From: Gardnerella vaginalis ATCC 14018 = JCM 11026
Lineage (GTDB): Bacteria; Actinomycetota; Actinomycetes; Actinomycetales; Bifidobacteriaceae
DNA: 64,000 nucleotides
Direction of reading: 5' to 3'
Assembly: GCF_001042655.1 (NCBI RefSeq)
Contig: NZ_AP012332.1
Span: 1,240,001 to 1,304,000 of the forward strand
The notes beneath the pieces are model-generated. The model was given only the letters and a program-made list of their open reading frames with translations. It was not told the DNA's origin and made no database searches. The position numbers and the translations under genes were made by a program. Position 1 is the first letter of the stretch. Every line of letters starts with the position of its first letter. Positions 9,797 to 18,778 of this stretch are shown here, piece by piece.

Positions 9797-10080
9797 CGGT
9801 TTTAGGGATTAATATTTTTTTGTAAATATTTTGAATAGGGGCGTTTTTTCACAACTTTTCATTAACCAATCTAAACATTTGTTATGATACAAATCACATT
9901 TTTAGACCCTCTGTAGTGGGTTTTCGTTCGCCGCAAGCATCAACTTTTTCCGCTTTTTGTACGTGATTTAGATCAAATTTGGTACAAAGTGCGTCAACTT
10001 TTTCCGCACTTTGTAGCTCAACACGTCGATTAGAACTACAAACGCGGGAAACCGCGCGCGAGACTGCGCAAAGCAAGGTA
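9797..10080. other. intergenic, no gene seen
   Basis: AT-rich at first, then a short direct repeat of TCAACTTTTTCCGC (about 9942 and 9987). No supported open frame, RNA or terminator was found here. Confidence 0.5.
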
Positions 10081-10296
10081 GAGATTCGAGATTTTTCGCA
10101 CTGAATGAGATGTATCGCTCGCGCGTTACAGCGCGCTCACGTCTTCGCTTGCGTTGAAAGCACACTGTGCTTTCAACTTTGAGCAAGCTCAGCGAATCGA
10201 AGTGCATTCGCGCGCTACGCTTTAAGCGCTCATGCAAGTCGATTCGCAGTCCTCCGATGGTGATTCATCGAATGAAGAAGAAAAATCTCGAATATC
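10081..10296. repeat. inverted-repeat element R2, copy b, with nested R3
   Basis: Left end at 10081-10097 is identical to the other R2 copies; the right end at 10280-10296 is slightly diverged. The inner flanks match the copy at 59727-59814 closely, but about 130 extra bases (R3, 10113-10251) sit between GAATGAGATG and the GATGGTGATTCATCG block. Confidence 0.8.
10113..10251. repeat. palindromic hairpin element R3, copy c, inverted
   Basis: In inverse orientation it has the same flanks as the copies near 1.3 and 1.8 kb (GATTCGCTGAGC and GCGAAGACGTGAGCGC). Its central stem is different: arms GTTGAAAGCACA (10153-10164) and its perfect complement (10166-10177). Arm length of 12 and a single central base are kept in all three copies. 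Confidence 0.8.
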
Positions 10297-10333
10297 GGTG
10301 ATAAAAACCACGCAAAAGTCCTAGATATTCAGA

Positions 10334-10412
10334 AGGTTTGATGTATTTCTATACGAGCAATAAAAGAGGAGCGTAGCGACGGGACTTGCGAGGAGAGAAA
10401 TACATCAAACCT
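10334..10412. repeat. inverted-repeat element R6, copy a
   Basis: Perfect 17-bp arms, AGGTTTGATGTATTTCT (10334-10350) and its complement (10396-10412), enclose about 45 bases. A nearly identical copy is at 59852-59929, and the sequence between this element and the neighbouring R2 is also conserved, so R2 and R6 form a block present twice in the window. Confidence 0.82.
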
Positions 10413-10443
10413 CGCGCAACAACAAATGGGTAATATCGCTCGC

Positions 10444-10581
10444 GTTATATTTGCATCACGAGCGAGACAAATCTAACGAAATTAAGCCAAAAAACGTTAC
10501 AAATATCTCATCAATGATGCAAATATAACGAATTTGGGTCAAAAAACGTTACAAATGCCTCACGAGCGAGACATATGTAAC
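10444..10581. repeat. three-unit array of 34-nt hairpins (R4), period 52
   Basis: Three imperfect 34-nt palindromes start at 10444, 10496 and 10548, exactly 52 bases apart. Each begins GTTA and ends TAAC and carries an inner GAGAC/GTCTC-like core. The 18-base linkers are similar to each other (GAATTTGGGTCAAAAAAC type). The same arrangement, inverted, is at 43584-43721, and a solo unit is at 52952-52985. Confidence 0.85.
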
Positions 10582-10631
10582 AAATCTTGGGAAAAGCACA
10601 AAGCGCTCAGGCAGGTCGATTCGCACGCAGA

Positions 10632-10690
10632 ATAATAAAAAGCTCTGTGTGAGTCACAGCAAGTAAAACTCGCCACAACTCACACAGAGC
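10632..10690 (-). terminator. terminator of the rpsF-ssb-rpsR-rplI operon
   Basis: On the minus strand a perfect 13-bp stem, GCTCTGTGTGAGT with its complement, is followed by TTTTTATTATT. It lies about 100 bases past the rplI stop. Confidence 0.9.
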
Positions 10691-10791
10691 CAATGCTTAA
10701 GATCAATCCAAATGGATTGCCTCCCAACGCAAATACAACGCAAATCCTACAAAACTCGCAACACTCGCGTGGGAAGCTGGAACACGTTTAA

Positions 10792-11238
10792 CTACTCAGC
10801 TACAACCTTAACAGTAAAGGAAGCGCTGATTTCTGGGTGAAGAGCCACAGTTGCTGGGAATTCGCCAGTGGTCTTGATTGCAGCAACGCTAATAGCGCGT
10901 GCTTCAACGGCGGCCTTTGGTGCCAAAGCAGCAGCAATCTTATCGGCGGAAATACCACCGAAGAGCTTGCCAGACTCGCTCACCTTAGCGGCGATTTCTA
11001 CAACAGCGCCTTCGATTGCGGCCTTAGCTGCAACAGCCTCTTCGCGAGTGGCAACAGCCTTAGCCAAGCGAGCGCGGCGCATTGCTTCAATCTGGGAAGC
11101 AGCACCCTTATTCCATGCAAAAGCTAAGCCTTGTGGAATCAAGTAGTTACGTGCGTAACCAGCCTTAACAGTAATAACGTCACCAGAGTGACCCAAGTTT
11201 GCAACGGTCTTGGTGAGAATAACCTTGGTTTCTGCCAT
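10792..11238 (-). CDS. rplI: 50S ribosomal protein bL9
   Basis: 148 residues, the usual length for bL9, which binds 23S rRNA domain V and reaches out from the base of the L1 stalk. The N-terminal domain is clear: [33 protein letters not shown] with the conserved Gly and aromatic residues, followed by the long connecting helix rich in Ala, Arg and Glu, then the C-terminal domain. A GAGAGGA lies upstream of the ATG. It is the last gene of the rpsF-ssb-rpsR-rplI operon, 16 bases after rpsR and before a strong terminator. Confidence 0.97.
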   Translation of the reverse strand: MAETKVILTKTVANLGHSGDVITVKAGYARNYLIPQGLAFAWNKGAASQIEAMRRARLAKAVATREEAVAAKAAIEGAVVEIAAKVSESGKLFGGISADKIAAALAPKAAVEARAISVAAIKTTGEFPATVALHPEISASFTVKVVAE

Positions 11239-11254
11239 GTTCTTATCCTCTCAA

Positions 11255-11503
11255 TCAGCGACCAGTGGTGGCGTATGGGAGCAAAGCCATTTCGCGAGCG
11301 TTCTTAACTGCCTTCGCGATCTTGCGCTGTTCCTGTACGGTTACACCAGTAATACGACGGGAACGAATCTTGCCGCGGTCCGAAACGAACTTACGCAACA
11401 AAGCAACGTCCTTGTAATCAATTTCAGTAATCTTGGCAGCCTTCAAAGGATTTGGCTTCTTTTTGAAAGGCTTGACCGGTGGTTGCGGCCTCTTACGTGA
11501 CAT
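11255..11503 (-). CDS. rpsR: 30S ribosomal protein bS18
   Basis: 82 residues, normal for bS18, which pairs with bS6 on the platform of the small subunit. Family features seen: the basic Pro-rich N-terminus, [18 protein letters not shown], the RRITG motif and the C-terminal [16 protein letters not shown] ribosome site sits just upstream. It lies between ssb and rplI. The 205-base gap to ssb is AT-rich and longer than usual for this operon and could hold an internal promoter. Confidence 0.97.
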   Translation of the reverse strand: MSRKRPQPPVKPFKKKPNPLKAAKITEIDYKDVALLRKFVSDRGKIRSRRITGVTVQEQRKIAKAVKNAREMALLPYATTGR

Positions 11504-11708
11504 AGGATGTCCTCTCTCAAATGCGTTATAAACATTTATTTTTGTTTACACGCTAAACTGATGTTTTTAAGTTTATAAAAGTCAATTTTTAGTTAGATTT
11601 TAAATCAAATTCTAAATTATGTTTTAGATTAGACTAACAAGCGCCCAACTAGATAGTCGCAAGCAACCGCGGATTAACCGCCATTATCTCGCCTAGTAAG
11701 CTAGTAAA

Positions 11709-12350
11709 CTAGAACTCTGGCTCTTCGTCTGATCCACCAAAATCGGAGCTGGCTCCAAACGTTGCAAATCCGCCATTTGATGGAGCAGAAGCACTCCACG
11801 GGTCTTCAACGTTTACGCCCTGATTAGCGCCATTTTGCGCATTCATTCCAGCACCAGCAGCCGCACTATTCGCATAATTCGCGCCGCCAGCATAACCGCC
11901 AGTGTATCCACCAGCATTCATACCAGCTCCAGCACCAGCGCCCTGATTGAATCCATTATTGTTCCCAGCAAAACCGCCTTTAGAGCTCAAACGATTAACT
12001 TGAGCAGTAGCAAATCGCAGGGATGGCCCAATTTCATCAATCATCAAATCGATGCTGTATCGCTTTTCGTTGCTGTTTTTATCAACGTAGTTGTTTGCAC
12101 GCAATCTGCCCTGAACAATAACACGCATTCCCTTTGTAAGCGTTTGCGCGCAATGCTCAGCTAAGTCTCCCCATGCAACACATCTAAGCGATAATGGTGT
12201 GCCATTAATGTAGCTATTTGTTCTTCTGTCAAAAGTCGAAGAATTAGACACAATTGTGAAAGAAGTTCTAACACTGCCGTTAGAACTGGTGGCAGTTTCT
12301 GGCTCTTTAGCCAAATTTCCAATCACCGTTATAACAGTTTCTCCAGCCAT
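11709..12350 (-). CDS. ssb: single-stranded DNA-binding protein
   Basis: 213 residues. The N-terminal 110 or so residues form the OB fold (TVIGNLAKEPE, RVIVQGRLRANNY, DEIGPSLRFATAQV), used to coat single-stranded DNA in replication and repair. It is followed by a flexible Gly/Asn/Ala-rich linker of about 75 residues. The acidic tip is EEPEF rather than the textbook DDDIPF but keeps the acid residues and the terminal Phe that bind partner proteins. It sits between rpsF and rpsR, the usual place in bacteria. Confidence 0.96.
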   Translation of the reverse strand: MAGETVITVIGNLAKEPETATSSNGSVRTSFTIVSNSSTFDRRTNSYINGTPLSLRCVAWGDLAEHCAQTLTKGMRVIVQGRLRANNYVDKNSNEKRYSIDLMIDEIGPSLRFATAQVNRLSSKGGFAGNNNGFNQGAGAGAGMNAGGYTGGYAGGANYANSAAAGAGMNAQNGANQGVNVEDPWSASAPSNGGFATFGASSDFGGSDEEPEF

Positions 12351-12424
12351 TGCAGCCTCATTCCCTACTTTAAGACTTTTCTTACTTTGAGATTTTAGAA
12401 CAAAAATCCAACTTTATTTTGACT

Positions 12425-12721
12425 TTACTTTGCGTCCTTGCGAAGAATCTTCGTGCGGACTACAGATTCGTTAAGATTCAAAACACGGTCAAGCTCGTCG
12501 CTAAGAGCTGGCTCAGCAGTGTAATTCACTACAACGTAGTTGCCTTCAGTCTTGCCGTCAATCTCATAGGCAAGCTTACGACGACCCCAGTAGTCGGTAC
12601 CGTCAACGGAACCGCCCTCTTTGGTGACAAGCTCAAGATACTGCTCGGTCAACTTCTTAAGACCGCGCTCATCAAGCTCTGGATCGGCAATGAACATCAG
12701 TTCATACTTATGTGCAGACAT
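12425..12721 (-). CDS. rpsF: 30S ribosomal protein bS6
   Basis: 98 residues beginning [18 protein letters not shown], the normal bS6 start. The open frame continues 39 codons upstream, but the ATG at 12721 is chosen because GAAGGAGG lies just before it and family members begin there. The fold residues [22 protein letters not shown] are clear. It binds bS18 in the small subunit. It is the first gene of the rpsF-ssb-rpsR-rplI operon; in many bacteria this operon is autoregulated by a bS6-bS18 site in the leader, and the short inverted repeat TTCCACAGC/GCTGTGGAA-type sequence just upstream (about 12745-12765) may be part of such a leader. Confidence 0.96.
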   Translation of the reverse strand: MSAHKYELMFIADPELDERGLKKLTEQYLELVTKEGGSVDGTDYWGRRKLAYEIDGKTEGNYVVVNYTAEPALSDELDRVLNLNESVVRTKILRKDAK

Positions 12722-12893
12722 CACCCACCTCCTTCGGACTATTCGGCTGTGGAATTTCCACAGCAGGAGTGTGTTTGCAAATCGTTCGCAAATTAAGTTA
12801 TTACGCAATATTTTTTGCATATTTAATTTTACGAACAACCTATTAAGTCTACATCATGCTGGCGACTCGCCACCGCGCAGCTAATCAACAACA

Positions 12894-13910
12894 CTAATGA
12901 GCGTAAATATTTCTGTGCTTCATGTCTTCTGGAAGTGCGTTTCTAAGCGAAACAAGCGATCCAGACCTGAACACAGACCTAATTCCAGCAGCAAGAAGAG
13001 GTGCAATCGAAAGAACCGTCATATTCTCTAAGCGCTTTTCTTCTGGAACAGGAACAGTGTCTGTCAAAATGATTTCGCGAGCTCCGCAACCTTTAAGTCG
13101 CTCTACGGCAGGTCCTGAAAGAAGCGCATGAGTTGCCACCAAAGTAACAGACTTCGCACCTGCTCCTCTAAGCGTGCGAACAGCTTCGCAAATCGTGCCG
13201 GCCGTGTCAATCATATCGTCTACAACAATGCAATCTCTGTCTTGAATATCGCCAATAATTCCGTGCGCTTCCGCGTGATTTGGCCTTGTTGTATCTCGAG
13301 TTTTGTGAATAAACGCTAACGGCAATCCACCAAGCTTTGCGGCCCACTGCTCCGAAACCTTGATTCGTCCAGCGTCTGGAGAAACAATCGTAGTGTTTTC
13401 TAGGCTCATAGTGTTACGAACGTAATCAATCAACACTGGCATTGCTGTTAAGTGGTCTACAGGTCCGTCGAAGAATCCCTGCTCTTGAGCCGCGTGCATG
13501 TCAACGGTAAGAATCCTTTTAGCTCCAGCGGAACGGAATAAGTCAAACATAAGCCGCGCTGTAATTGGCTCACGACCTTGATGCTTTTTATCTTGACGCG
13601 AATACCCAAAGAAAGGTGCTACAACGTTTATGCTTCTAGCGGATGCTCGCCTTAAAGAGTCAACCATAAGTAGCTGTTCCATAATCCAATTGTTGATTGG
13701 ATCGGTGTGCGCTTGCAAAACAAAAACGTCTGCACCTCGAACTGGCTGCGTAAAGCGCACATACATTTCTCCGTTTGCAAAATCGTAGGCAGTTGTTTCT
13801 AGAACGTCTATTCCAAGGTATTTGGCAGTTTCTTCCGCAAGTTGCGGATATGCTCTACCCGTTACTAGCATCATTTGCTTTTTTGGAGTGCCTTCAAGAA
13901 TTGTTGACAT
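12894..13910 (-). CDS. prs: ribose-phosphate pyrophosphokinase
   Basis: 338 residues, slightly longer than typical. It makes PRPP from ribose 5-phosphate and ATP for purine, pyrimidine, histidine and NAD synthesis. Visible signatures are the regulatory-flexible region FFGYSRQDKKHQGREPITARL, the metal/ATP site VDMHAAQEQGFF and the PRPP-binding loop CIVVDDMIDTAGTI near residue 230. GAAGG precedes the ATG. It is followed at 170 bases by rpsF but need not be cotranscribed with it. Confidence 0.96.
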   Translation of the reverse strand: MSTILEGTPKKQMMLVTGRAYPQLAEETAKYLGIDVLETTAYDFANGEMYVRFTQPVRGADVFVLQAHTDPINNWIMEQLLMVDSLRRASARSINVVAPFFGYSRQDKKHQGREPITARLMFDLFRSAGAKRILTVDMHAAQEQGFFDGPVDHLTAMPVLIDYVRNTMSLENTTIVSPDAGRIKVSEQWAAKLGGLPLAFIHKTRDTTRPNHAEAHGIIGDIQDRDCIVVDDMIDTAGTICEAVRTLRGAGAKSVTLVATHALLSGPAVERLKGCGAREIILTDTVPVPEEKRLENMTVLSIAPLLAAGIRSVFRSGSLVSLRNALPEDMKHRNIYAH

Positions 13911-13977
13911 ATCTGCCTTCCCATTTGCAAAATCGGTAAAAACGCATACTAACCTAGTCTATCAGCATACAGCGCCA

Positions 13978-15000
13978 CTACTCAAACGCACGAACCACCT
14001 GTTGCGCGCTGCCGTAAGACGATTGCGCTCCAAATCCTGTTGCTGCGTACGCAGAAACATATGTTGCCACTTGCGCACTTTGAGCTAAACTAAATCCAGC
14101 TGCAAGTCCTGCCAAAACGGTTCCCATAAATGCGTCACCGCATCCCGTGGTGTCTACTGCAGAAACTTTTTGCGGGCATATACGAACAGCCTTTTTACCA
14201 TCTTCCGCATTGTAATCTAAAACAACAGAGCCTTCTGCACCAAGAGTCACAACTGCCTCGTCGAAACCATACTCGTGCATAATGCGCGCCGCATCAAACC
14301 AGTCAAAATCATCCCAATTGCCATCTTCTGGCTCGTGAATTTTAAGCAATTGCGCCATTTCATGCTCGTTTACAAGCAGTATGCTTGCGTTTTCAATCAG
14401 ATCACTTGGAAGCGTGTTTACAAACGGCGAATTATTAAGTAAAACTTTTACACCAGCTGTGCGCGCAATTTTTGCAGCCTCCGTTACAGTTTCCATTGGG
14501 CTTTCAAGGCACAATCCTAAAACGCTTGCACTGCTAATAGCCTTCTTAACATCTTCTTGACTAATATATTCCACACTTACTTTTGCATTAGAACCTGGAG
14601 CATAGACGATTGTGTTTTCGCCAGCTTTTGCATCTACTGTTATTACTGTTGCGCCACTTTTTATGCCTTCTACACGTAAAATTTTAGACGTGTCTACACC
14701 TGCAGATTCTAGCGTGTTAAGAAGGAATTCTGCGTTTTCGTCGCTGCCTACAGCACCAAACATTTGCACATTCGCGCCGATTTTTGCTGCAGAAACGGCT
14801 TGATTCCCAGATTTTCCTCCTGGTAGTACTCGCAAATCACTTCCGTTTACAGTTTCTCCAGGATTTGGAAGACGGTCGGCAACTATTGTGTAATCTGCGT
14901 TCATGGAACCTAGTACAGCAACATGATTTTGACTTTCGCCTATTTTTTTAAGCGCGTTAGCAAGATTTTCGTTGCTTAACGGAGTAGTTTTTTCTATCAT
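13978..15000 (-). CDS. rbsK: ribokinase-like PfkB-family sugar kinase
   Basis: About 340 residues. It would phosphorylate ribose, or a related sugar, at the 5 position. PfkB signatures: MNADYTIVADRLPNPGETV near the start, the Gly-rich PGGKSGNQAVSAAKIGA, and the C-terminal AVDTTGCGDAFMG with the catalytic Asp. The ATG at 15000 is preferred to one eight codons earlier because GAAAGGG is placed correctly only for it. True ribokinases usually have AAGDTF at the catalytic loop, so a different substrate is possible. No ribose transporter or regulator is adjacent. Confidence 0.78.
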   Translation of the reverse strand: MIEKTTPLSNENLANALKKIGESQNHVAVLGSMNADYTIVADRLPNPGETVNGSDLRVLPGGKSGNQAVSAAKIGANVQMFGAVGSDENAEFLLNTLESAGVDTSKILRVEGIKSGATVITVDAKAGENTIVYAPGSNAKVSVEYISQEDVKKAISSASVLGLCLESPMETVTEAAKIARTAGVKVLLNNSPFVNTLPSDLIENASILLVNEHEMAQLLKIHEPEDGNWDDFDWFDAARIMHEYGFDEAVVTLGAEGSVVLDYNAEDGKKAVRICPQKVSAVDTTGCGDAFMGTVLAGLAAGFSLAQSAQVATYVSAYAATGFGAQSSYGSAQQVVRAFE

Positions 15001-15081
15001 AGAAACCCTTTCATAAATATTCATAAATATTCACAGATATTCACACAATTTTAGACGTCGTCACTTTTAGACGACATCGCC

Positions 15082-16446
15082 CTAATTTTTAAAGCTATGC
15101 ACAGGCGCTGGAATTCGCCCACCGCGCGAAACGAATTCCTCGCAGCTTTCGGTGTTTACTGGCATAATCGGAGCATACCCCATTAAACCGCCAAAATTGG
15201 CCATTTGCCCAACGCTTTTCCCTTCTACAGGGATTATGCGCACAGCAGTTGTTTTTTGATTTATCATTCCTATTGCTGCCTCATCCGCTATCATTCCAGA
15301 TATTGTTGCAGCTGTTGTGCTTCCAGGAATTGCAATCATGTCTAAGCCTACAGAGCATACACACGTCATTGCTTCTAGCTTTTCTATTCTAAGGCAGCCT
15401 GACTTTGCCGCAGCAATCATGTTTGCGTCTTCCGAAACAGGTATAAACGCGCCAGAAAGCCCACCAACGTAGCTGCTAGCCATTATTCCGCCTTTTTTAA
15501 CTTGATCATTAAGCATTGCAAGAGCGGCTGTTGTGCCAGGAGCGCCAACAGTAGAAAGTCCGATTTTTTCTAAGACTTCGCCTACGGAGTCTCCCACGGC
15601 TGGTGTTGGCGCAAGCGACAAGTCGATTATGCCAAATGGCACCCCTAGCCTTCTAGATGCCTCTTGCGCAACCAACTGGCCTACTCGCGTAATCTTAAAA
15701 GCCGTGCGCTTAATCGTTTCGCACAAGAACGCAAAATCCTTCCCGCGCGCCTCGTCTAGCGCGCGCGAAACCACGCCTGGTCCAGATACGCCAACGTTTA
15801 TCACAGCGTCTCCTTCTGTTACGCCGTGGAATCCACCTGCCATAAACGGATTATCGTCTGGAGCGTTGCAGAATGCTACGAACTTCACACATCCGTAGGA
15901 GTCTCGGTCTGCAGTTGCCTGTGCGATTTGTTTGATTACTCGCCCAAGTAACTCCACGCAATCCATGTCAATTCCAGTGCGTGTGGAACCTACGTTTGCG
16001 CTTGAGCACACAATATCTGTCTCACTCAAGGCTTTTGGCAATGATTCTATAAGCATGCGGTCGGCTGTTGTCATGGATTTTGCAGGCAGCGCTGAGTATC
16101 CGCCGATTAGATCCACTCCAACTTTTTTAGCTGCTCTGTCTAGCGCGTGCGCAATTTGCACAAAATCGTCTGGGCTTTTGCACGCAGAAGCTCCAACTAG
16201 GCTTATTGGTGTTACGGTTATACGCTTGTTCACAATAGGAATTCCGTAATCGCGTTCAATCGCGCAGCCCGTGCTGACTAAGTCTTTTGCAATGCGCGTA
16301 ATTTTGTTGTACACGTTTTCGCACACTTTTTGCATGTTCGAGTCCGTACAATCTAGCAGGTTTATTCCCATTGTTATGGTTCTAACGTCGAGTTTTTCTT
16401 GCTCGATCATTGAGTTTGTTTCGCTCACTTCCATAATGTTTAGCAT
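15082..16446 (-). CDS. UPF0210 (DUF711) family protein
   Basis: 454 residues, full length for the UPF0210 family, whose biochemical role is not established to my knowledge. The N-terminus [21 protein letters not shown] and the Gly-rich central segments ([28 protein letters not shown]) are typical. AGGAG precedes the ATG. It is 19 bases downstream of an ACT-domain gene on the same strand. This pairing is common in other bacteria and suggests that the ACT protein senses a small ligand for the UPF0210 protein; that link is inference. No membrane segment or signal peptide is seen. Confidence 0.88.
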   Translation of the reverse strand: MLNIMEVSETNSMIEQEKLDVRTITMGINLLDCTDSNMQKVCENVYNKITRIAKDLVSTGCAIERDYGIPIVNKRITVTPISLVGASACKSPDDFVQIAHALDRAAKKVGVDLIGGYSALPAKSMTTADRMLIESLPKALSETDIVCSSANVGSTRTGIDMDCVELLGRVIKQIAQATADRDSYGCVKFVAFCNAPDDNPFMAGGFHGVTEGDAVINVGVSGPGVVSRALDEARGKDFAFLCETIKRTAFKITRVGQLVAQEASRRLGVPFGIIDLSLAPTPAVGDSVGEVLEKIGLSTVGAPGTTAALAMLNDQVKKGGIMASSYVGGLSGAFIPVSEDANMIAAAKSGCLRIEKLEAMTCVCSVGLDMIAIPGSTTAATISGMIADEAAIGMINQKTTAVRIIPVEGKSVGQMANFGGLMGYAPIMPVNTESCEEFVSRGGRIPAPVHSFKN

Positions 16447-16465
16447 GGGTTTCTCCTACTAATAC

Positions 16466-16759
16466 CTAGATTCTGTGCATGTTTGTAAAAATTTCCGCGC
16501 GCTGGCAGTGTATGCGAACGCCGATTTCTTCGCCTAGTTTTGCTAGTTCTTCCGCTAATTCGCCAAATTCTACGCTTATTTCATTTACGTCTACAATCAT
16601 CATCATGTTAAAAAAGCCATTGACGATTGTTTGAGATATGTCTAGGATATTCGCTTTGCGGCTTGCTAAATGTGATGTTACTTTGGCTATGATTCCTACG
16701 GCATCTTTGCCTACTACGGTGATTACGGCTTTGTTTTCATCATGATTAGTGGTGTTCAT
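16466..16759 (-). CDS. ACT-domain regulatory protein (UPF0237 type)
   Basis: About 97 residues, a single ACT-like domain: AVITVVGKDAVGIIAKVTSHLASRKANILDISQT, then FFNMMMIVDV. ACT domains bind small ligands, often amino acids. The ATG at 16759 is used; a GTG two codons upstream overlaps the AGGAG ribosome site and is unlikely. It heads a two-gene operon with the UPF0210 gene. Confidence 0.88.
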   Translation of the reverse strand: MNTTNHDENKAVITVVGKDAVGIIAKVTSHLASRKANILDISQTIVNGFFNMMMIVDVNEISVEFGELAEELAKLGEEIGVRIHCQRAEIFTNMHRI

Positions 16760-17127
16760 AATCACTCCTATTGGCGATTTTTCTCTTTTATTGGTCTTAT
16801 TATTTTTTTATTTTTTATTTTTATTAGGCGCAAAACCCTTACCGACCGACGGTTGCTGGCGACTCATCAGCACGTCACCTGATCTGTTTCGATCTAGTAA
16901 AGCGCTGGTTTTTGCTCAATGCTTATACTATTGCCCGTTATGTATAAAACGCAACATACATAATACATATGCAAAATACTTATACAAAAACCCGCCACAA
17001 TGGGCGGGTTTAATATAAAAACCTAGCTAAACTATCTATTTAGCTTAATCTATTCAGCCTAATCTATTTAGCCTGACTAGTCAGCTTAGCTAGAATAGTC
17101 AGACCGAACAGGCTAAATCAAACTAAA
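16760..17127. other. intergenic, terminator and 3' region only
   Basis: A T-rich run near 16800, then an unassigned segment, the rplT terminator at 16986-17011, and low-complexity TAGCCTAATCTATT-like repeats at about 17020-17110 just past the rplT stop. No gene is supported. Confidence 0.6.
16986..17011 (-). terminator. terminator of infC-rpmI-rplT
   Basis: On the minus strand AAACCCGCC, a short loop and GGCGGGTTTTTG form a GC-rich hairpin with a U-run, about 120 bases after the rplT stop. Confidence 0.9.
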
Positions 17128-17511
17128 TCAGGCTTCTACTGGAGCATTCACATCAGCTGGCAAAGCAGCCTTAGCAGCTTCAACGATTGCCTTGAAGGTT
17201 TCAACGTCGCTAACAGCGAGCTCAGCCAAAGCGCGGCGATCCAATTCGATGCCAGCCAAACGCAAGCCCTGAATGAAGCGGTTGTAGGTGATTCCTTCTG
17301 CGCGAACTGCAGCGTTAATACGCTGAATCCACAACTTGCGGAAGTCGCCCTTGCGAGCCTTGCGGTCGCGGAAGTTGTAAGTAAATGAGTGAAGCAGCTG
17401 TTCCTTTGCCTTACGATAAAGACGGGAACGCTGACCGCGATAACCCGAAGCCCTATCAAGAACAACGCGACGCTTCTTGTGAGCATTAACTGCGCGCTTT
17501 ACTCGTGCCAT
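17128..17511 (-). CDS. rplT: 50S ribosomal protein bL20
   Basis: 127 residues, slightly extended at the acidic C-terminus ([10 protein letters not shown]). Family sequence is plain: [38 protein letters not shown] and [21 protein letters not shown]. It binds 23S rRNA early in large-subunit assembly and, in many bacteria, represses its own operon. Last gene of infC-rpmI-rplT, 57 bases after rpmI; GAGGAA precedes the ATG. Confidence 0.97.
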   Translation of the reverse strand: MARVKRAVNAHKKRRVVLDRASGYRGQRSRLYRKAKEQLLHSFTYNFRDRKARKGDFRKLWIQRINAAVRAEGITYNRFIQGLRLAGIELDRRALAELAVSDVETFKAIVEAAKAALPADVNAPVEA

Positions 17512-17567
17512 AAGTATTCCTCAGCTTTCTTAAAAAATCTTTAATTGCGTCTTCGCTTTACTGCAAC

Positions 17568-17762
17568 TTACTTAGCCAGCAAGCCCTTCAAATTCTTGCT
17601 CTGTGCTGTAGCCAAAACTTTATCTGCAGACAAAGCACGACGCTTGCGAGCAGACTTATGCTCCAAGTTGTGGCGCATTGCGCTACCATCGTGCATTACC
17701 TTACCAGTGCCGGTAAGGCGAACGCGCTTGGACGCTGCGGAATTAGTTTTCATCTTCGGCAT
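17568..17762 (-). CDS. rpmI: 50S ribosomal protein bL35
   Basis: 64 residues, standard length: [20 protein letters not shown] followed by a basic, Lys/Arg-rich body. A late-binding protein of the large subunit. Its start lies inside the 3' end of infC, overlapping by 20 bases, with the ribosome site AAGGAGGGC within infC codons, so translation is probably coupled. Confidence 0.96.
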   Translation of the reverse strand: MPKMKTNSAASKRVRLTGTGKVMHDGSAMRHNLEHKSARKRRALSADKVLATAQSKNLKGLLAK

Positions 17763-18438
17763 TGCTGCCCTCCTTATGATTCTGATCAGATTCTACAGAA
17801 GCTTGTGCTGCGACTGCTGCCGCATCCTGAGTTCCTTGCTTTGCTGCAAGACGCGCTGCCTGGCGAGCCTGACGTTCTGCGCGCGATTCAGCGCCTCTAC
17901 GACGCTGCTCAGACTGAGTATGAATCTTCTTGCCCTTAGGAGCGAGAGTCATTATTATGTTACGACCCTCCTGCTTAGGGGCAAACTCAATAGTTCCACT
18001 TTCGGAAACCTCATCTGCAAGCCTACGCAATAACTCAACTCCGCCGATAGGACGCGATTGCTCGCGACCACGCAGCATAATGGTGACTTTAACCTTATCG
18101 CCGCCATTTAGGAATCGAAGAACATGACCCTTCTTAACGTCGAAATCATGATCATCAATCTTGAGTCGGAAACGAATTTCCTTAATCTCAGCTGTGCTTT
18201 GATTACGACGCGCTTCACGAGCCTTAATCTTCTCGTTGTACTTGTACTTACCGTAGTCAATAAGCTTGGCTACAGGAGGCTTAGCAGTAGGTGCCACCTC
18301 GACGAGATCGAGGTTCGCTTCCTTTGCCAGGTTCAACGCTACCGAGGTCGCGATGACCCCCACTTGCTCGCCTTTCGGACCGATAAGGCGTACCTGGGAG
18401 ACGCGAATCTCTTCGTTAATGCGTGGTTCGTCGCTAAT
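17743..18438 (-). CDS. infC: translation initiation factor IF-3
   Basis: About 231 residues. IF-3 prevents subunit rejoining and checks the start codon in the P site. The N domain ([24 protein letters not shown]), linker ([10 protein letters not shown]) and C domain ([19 protein letters not shown]) are complete. The C-terminus carries about 50 extra residues rich in Gln, Ala and acid. The natural start is probably the ATT at 18438, before SDEPRIN, with GGAG five bases upstream; the nearest ATG or GTG would be 14 codons further out without a good ribosome site. A rare start is the known autoregulation device of infC in other bacteria. First gene of infC-rpmI-rplT. Confidence 0.94.
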   Translation of the reverse strand: MSDEPRINEEIRVSQVRLIGPKGEQVGVIATSVALNLAKEANLDLVEVAPTAKPPVAKLIDYGKYKYNEKIKAREARRNQSTAEIKEIRFRLKIDDHDFDVKKGHVLRFLNGGDKVKVTIMLRGREQSRPIGGVELLRRLADEVSESGTIEFAPKQEGRNIIMTLAPKGKKIHTQSEQRRRGAESRAERQARQAARLAAKQGTQDAAAVAAQASVESDQNHKEGSNAEDEN

Positions 18439-18657
18439 GATGACTCCAATCCTTGTTAAAACAGTGGAACAGCACACCAAAAGGCAAAGATAAATTCAAG
18501 TTCACACATCAATCAAAATAAGCACGCAACCTAAATTCATAGCCGTGCGGCTTTGTAGCAATAAATAAATGCCACGTGACCGAAGTCATGAACCCGAAAC
18601 CACTTTGGGCTTCCAGGTGGGATATACCACTTTCTTGATTACTCAAGCCAAATGTCT
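18439..18657 (-). promoter_or_regulatory. long infC leader
   Basis: About 210 bases lie between the predicted transcription start and the infC start. Self-complementary pieces include GTGGTATATCCCACC near 18617-18635. Such leaders are sites of bL20 or IF-3 feedback elsewhere; I cannot identify a known element here. Confidence 0.4.
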
Positions 18658-18686
18658 ATTCTACTTGGAGCCTTGACATTAATCAA
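18658..18686 (-). promoter_or_regulatory. promoter of infC-rpmI-rplT
   Basis: On the minus strand TTGATT (18686-18681), a 17-base spacer and TAGAAT (18663-18658), close to the housekeeping sigma consensus. Confidence 0.7.
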
Positions 18687-18778
18687 TGCCAATAATCAAC
18701 CGTGCTCAAAAATACTAAACAAATCGCAGTAAAACACGCAAAATAAACGCAATTCCACGCGCGCGATATTATGAGACT

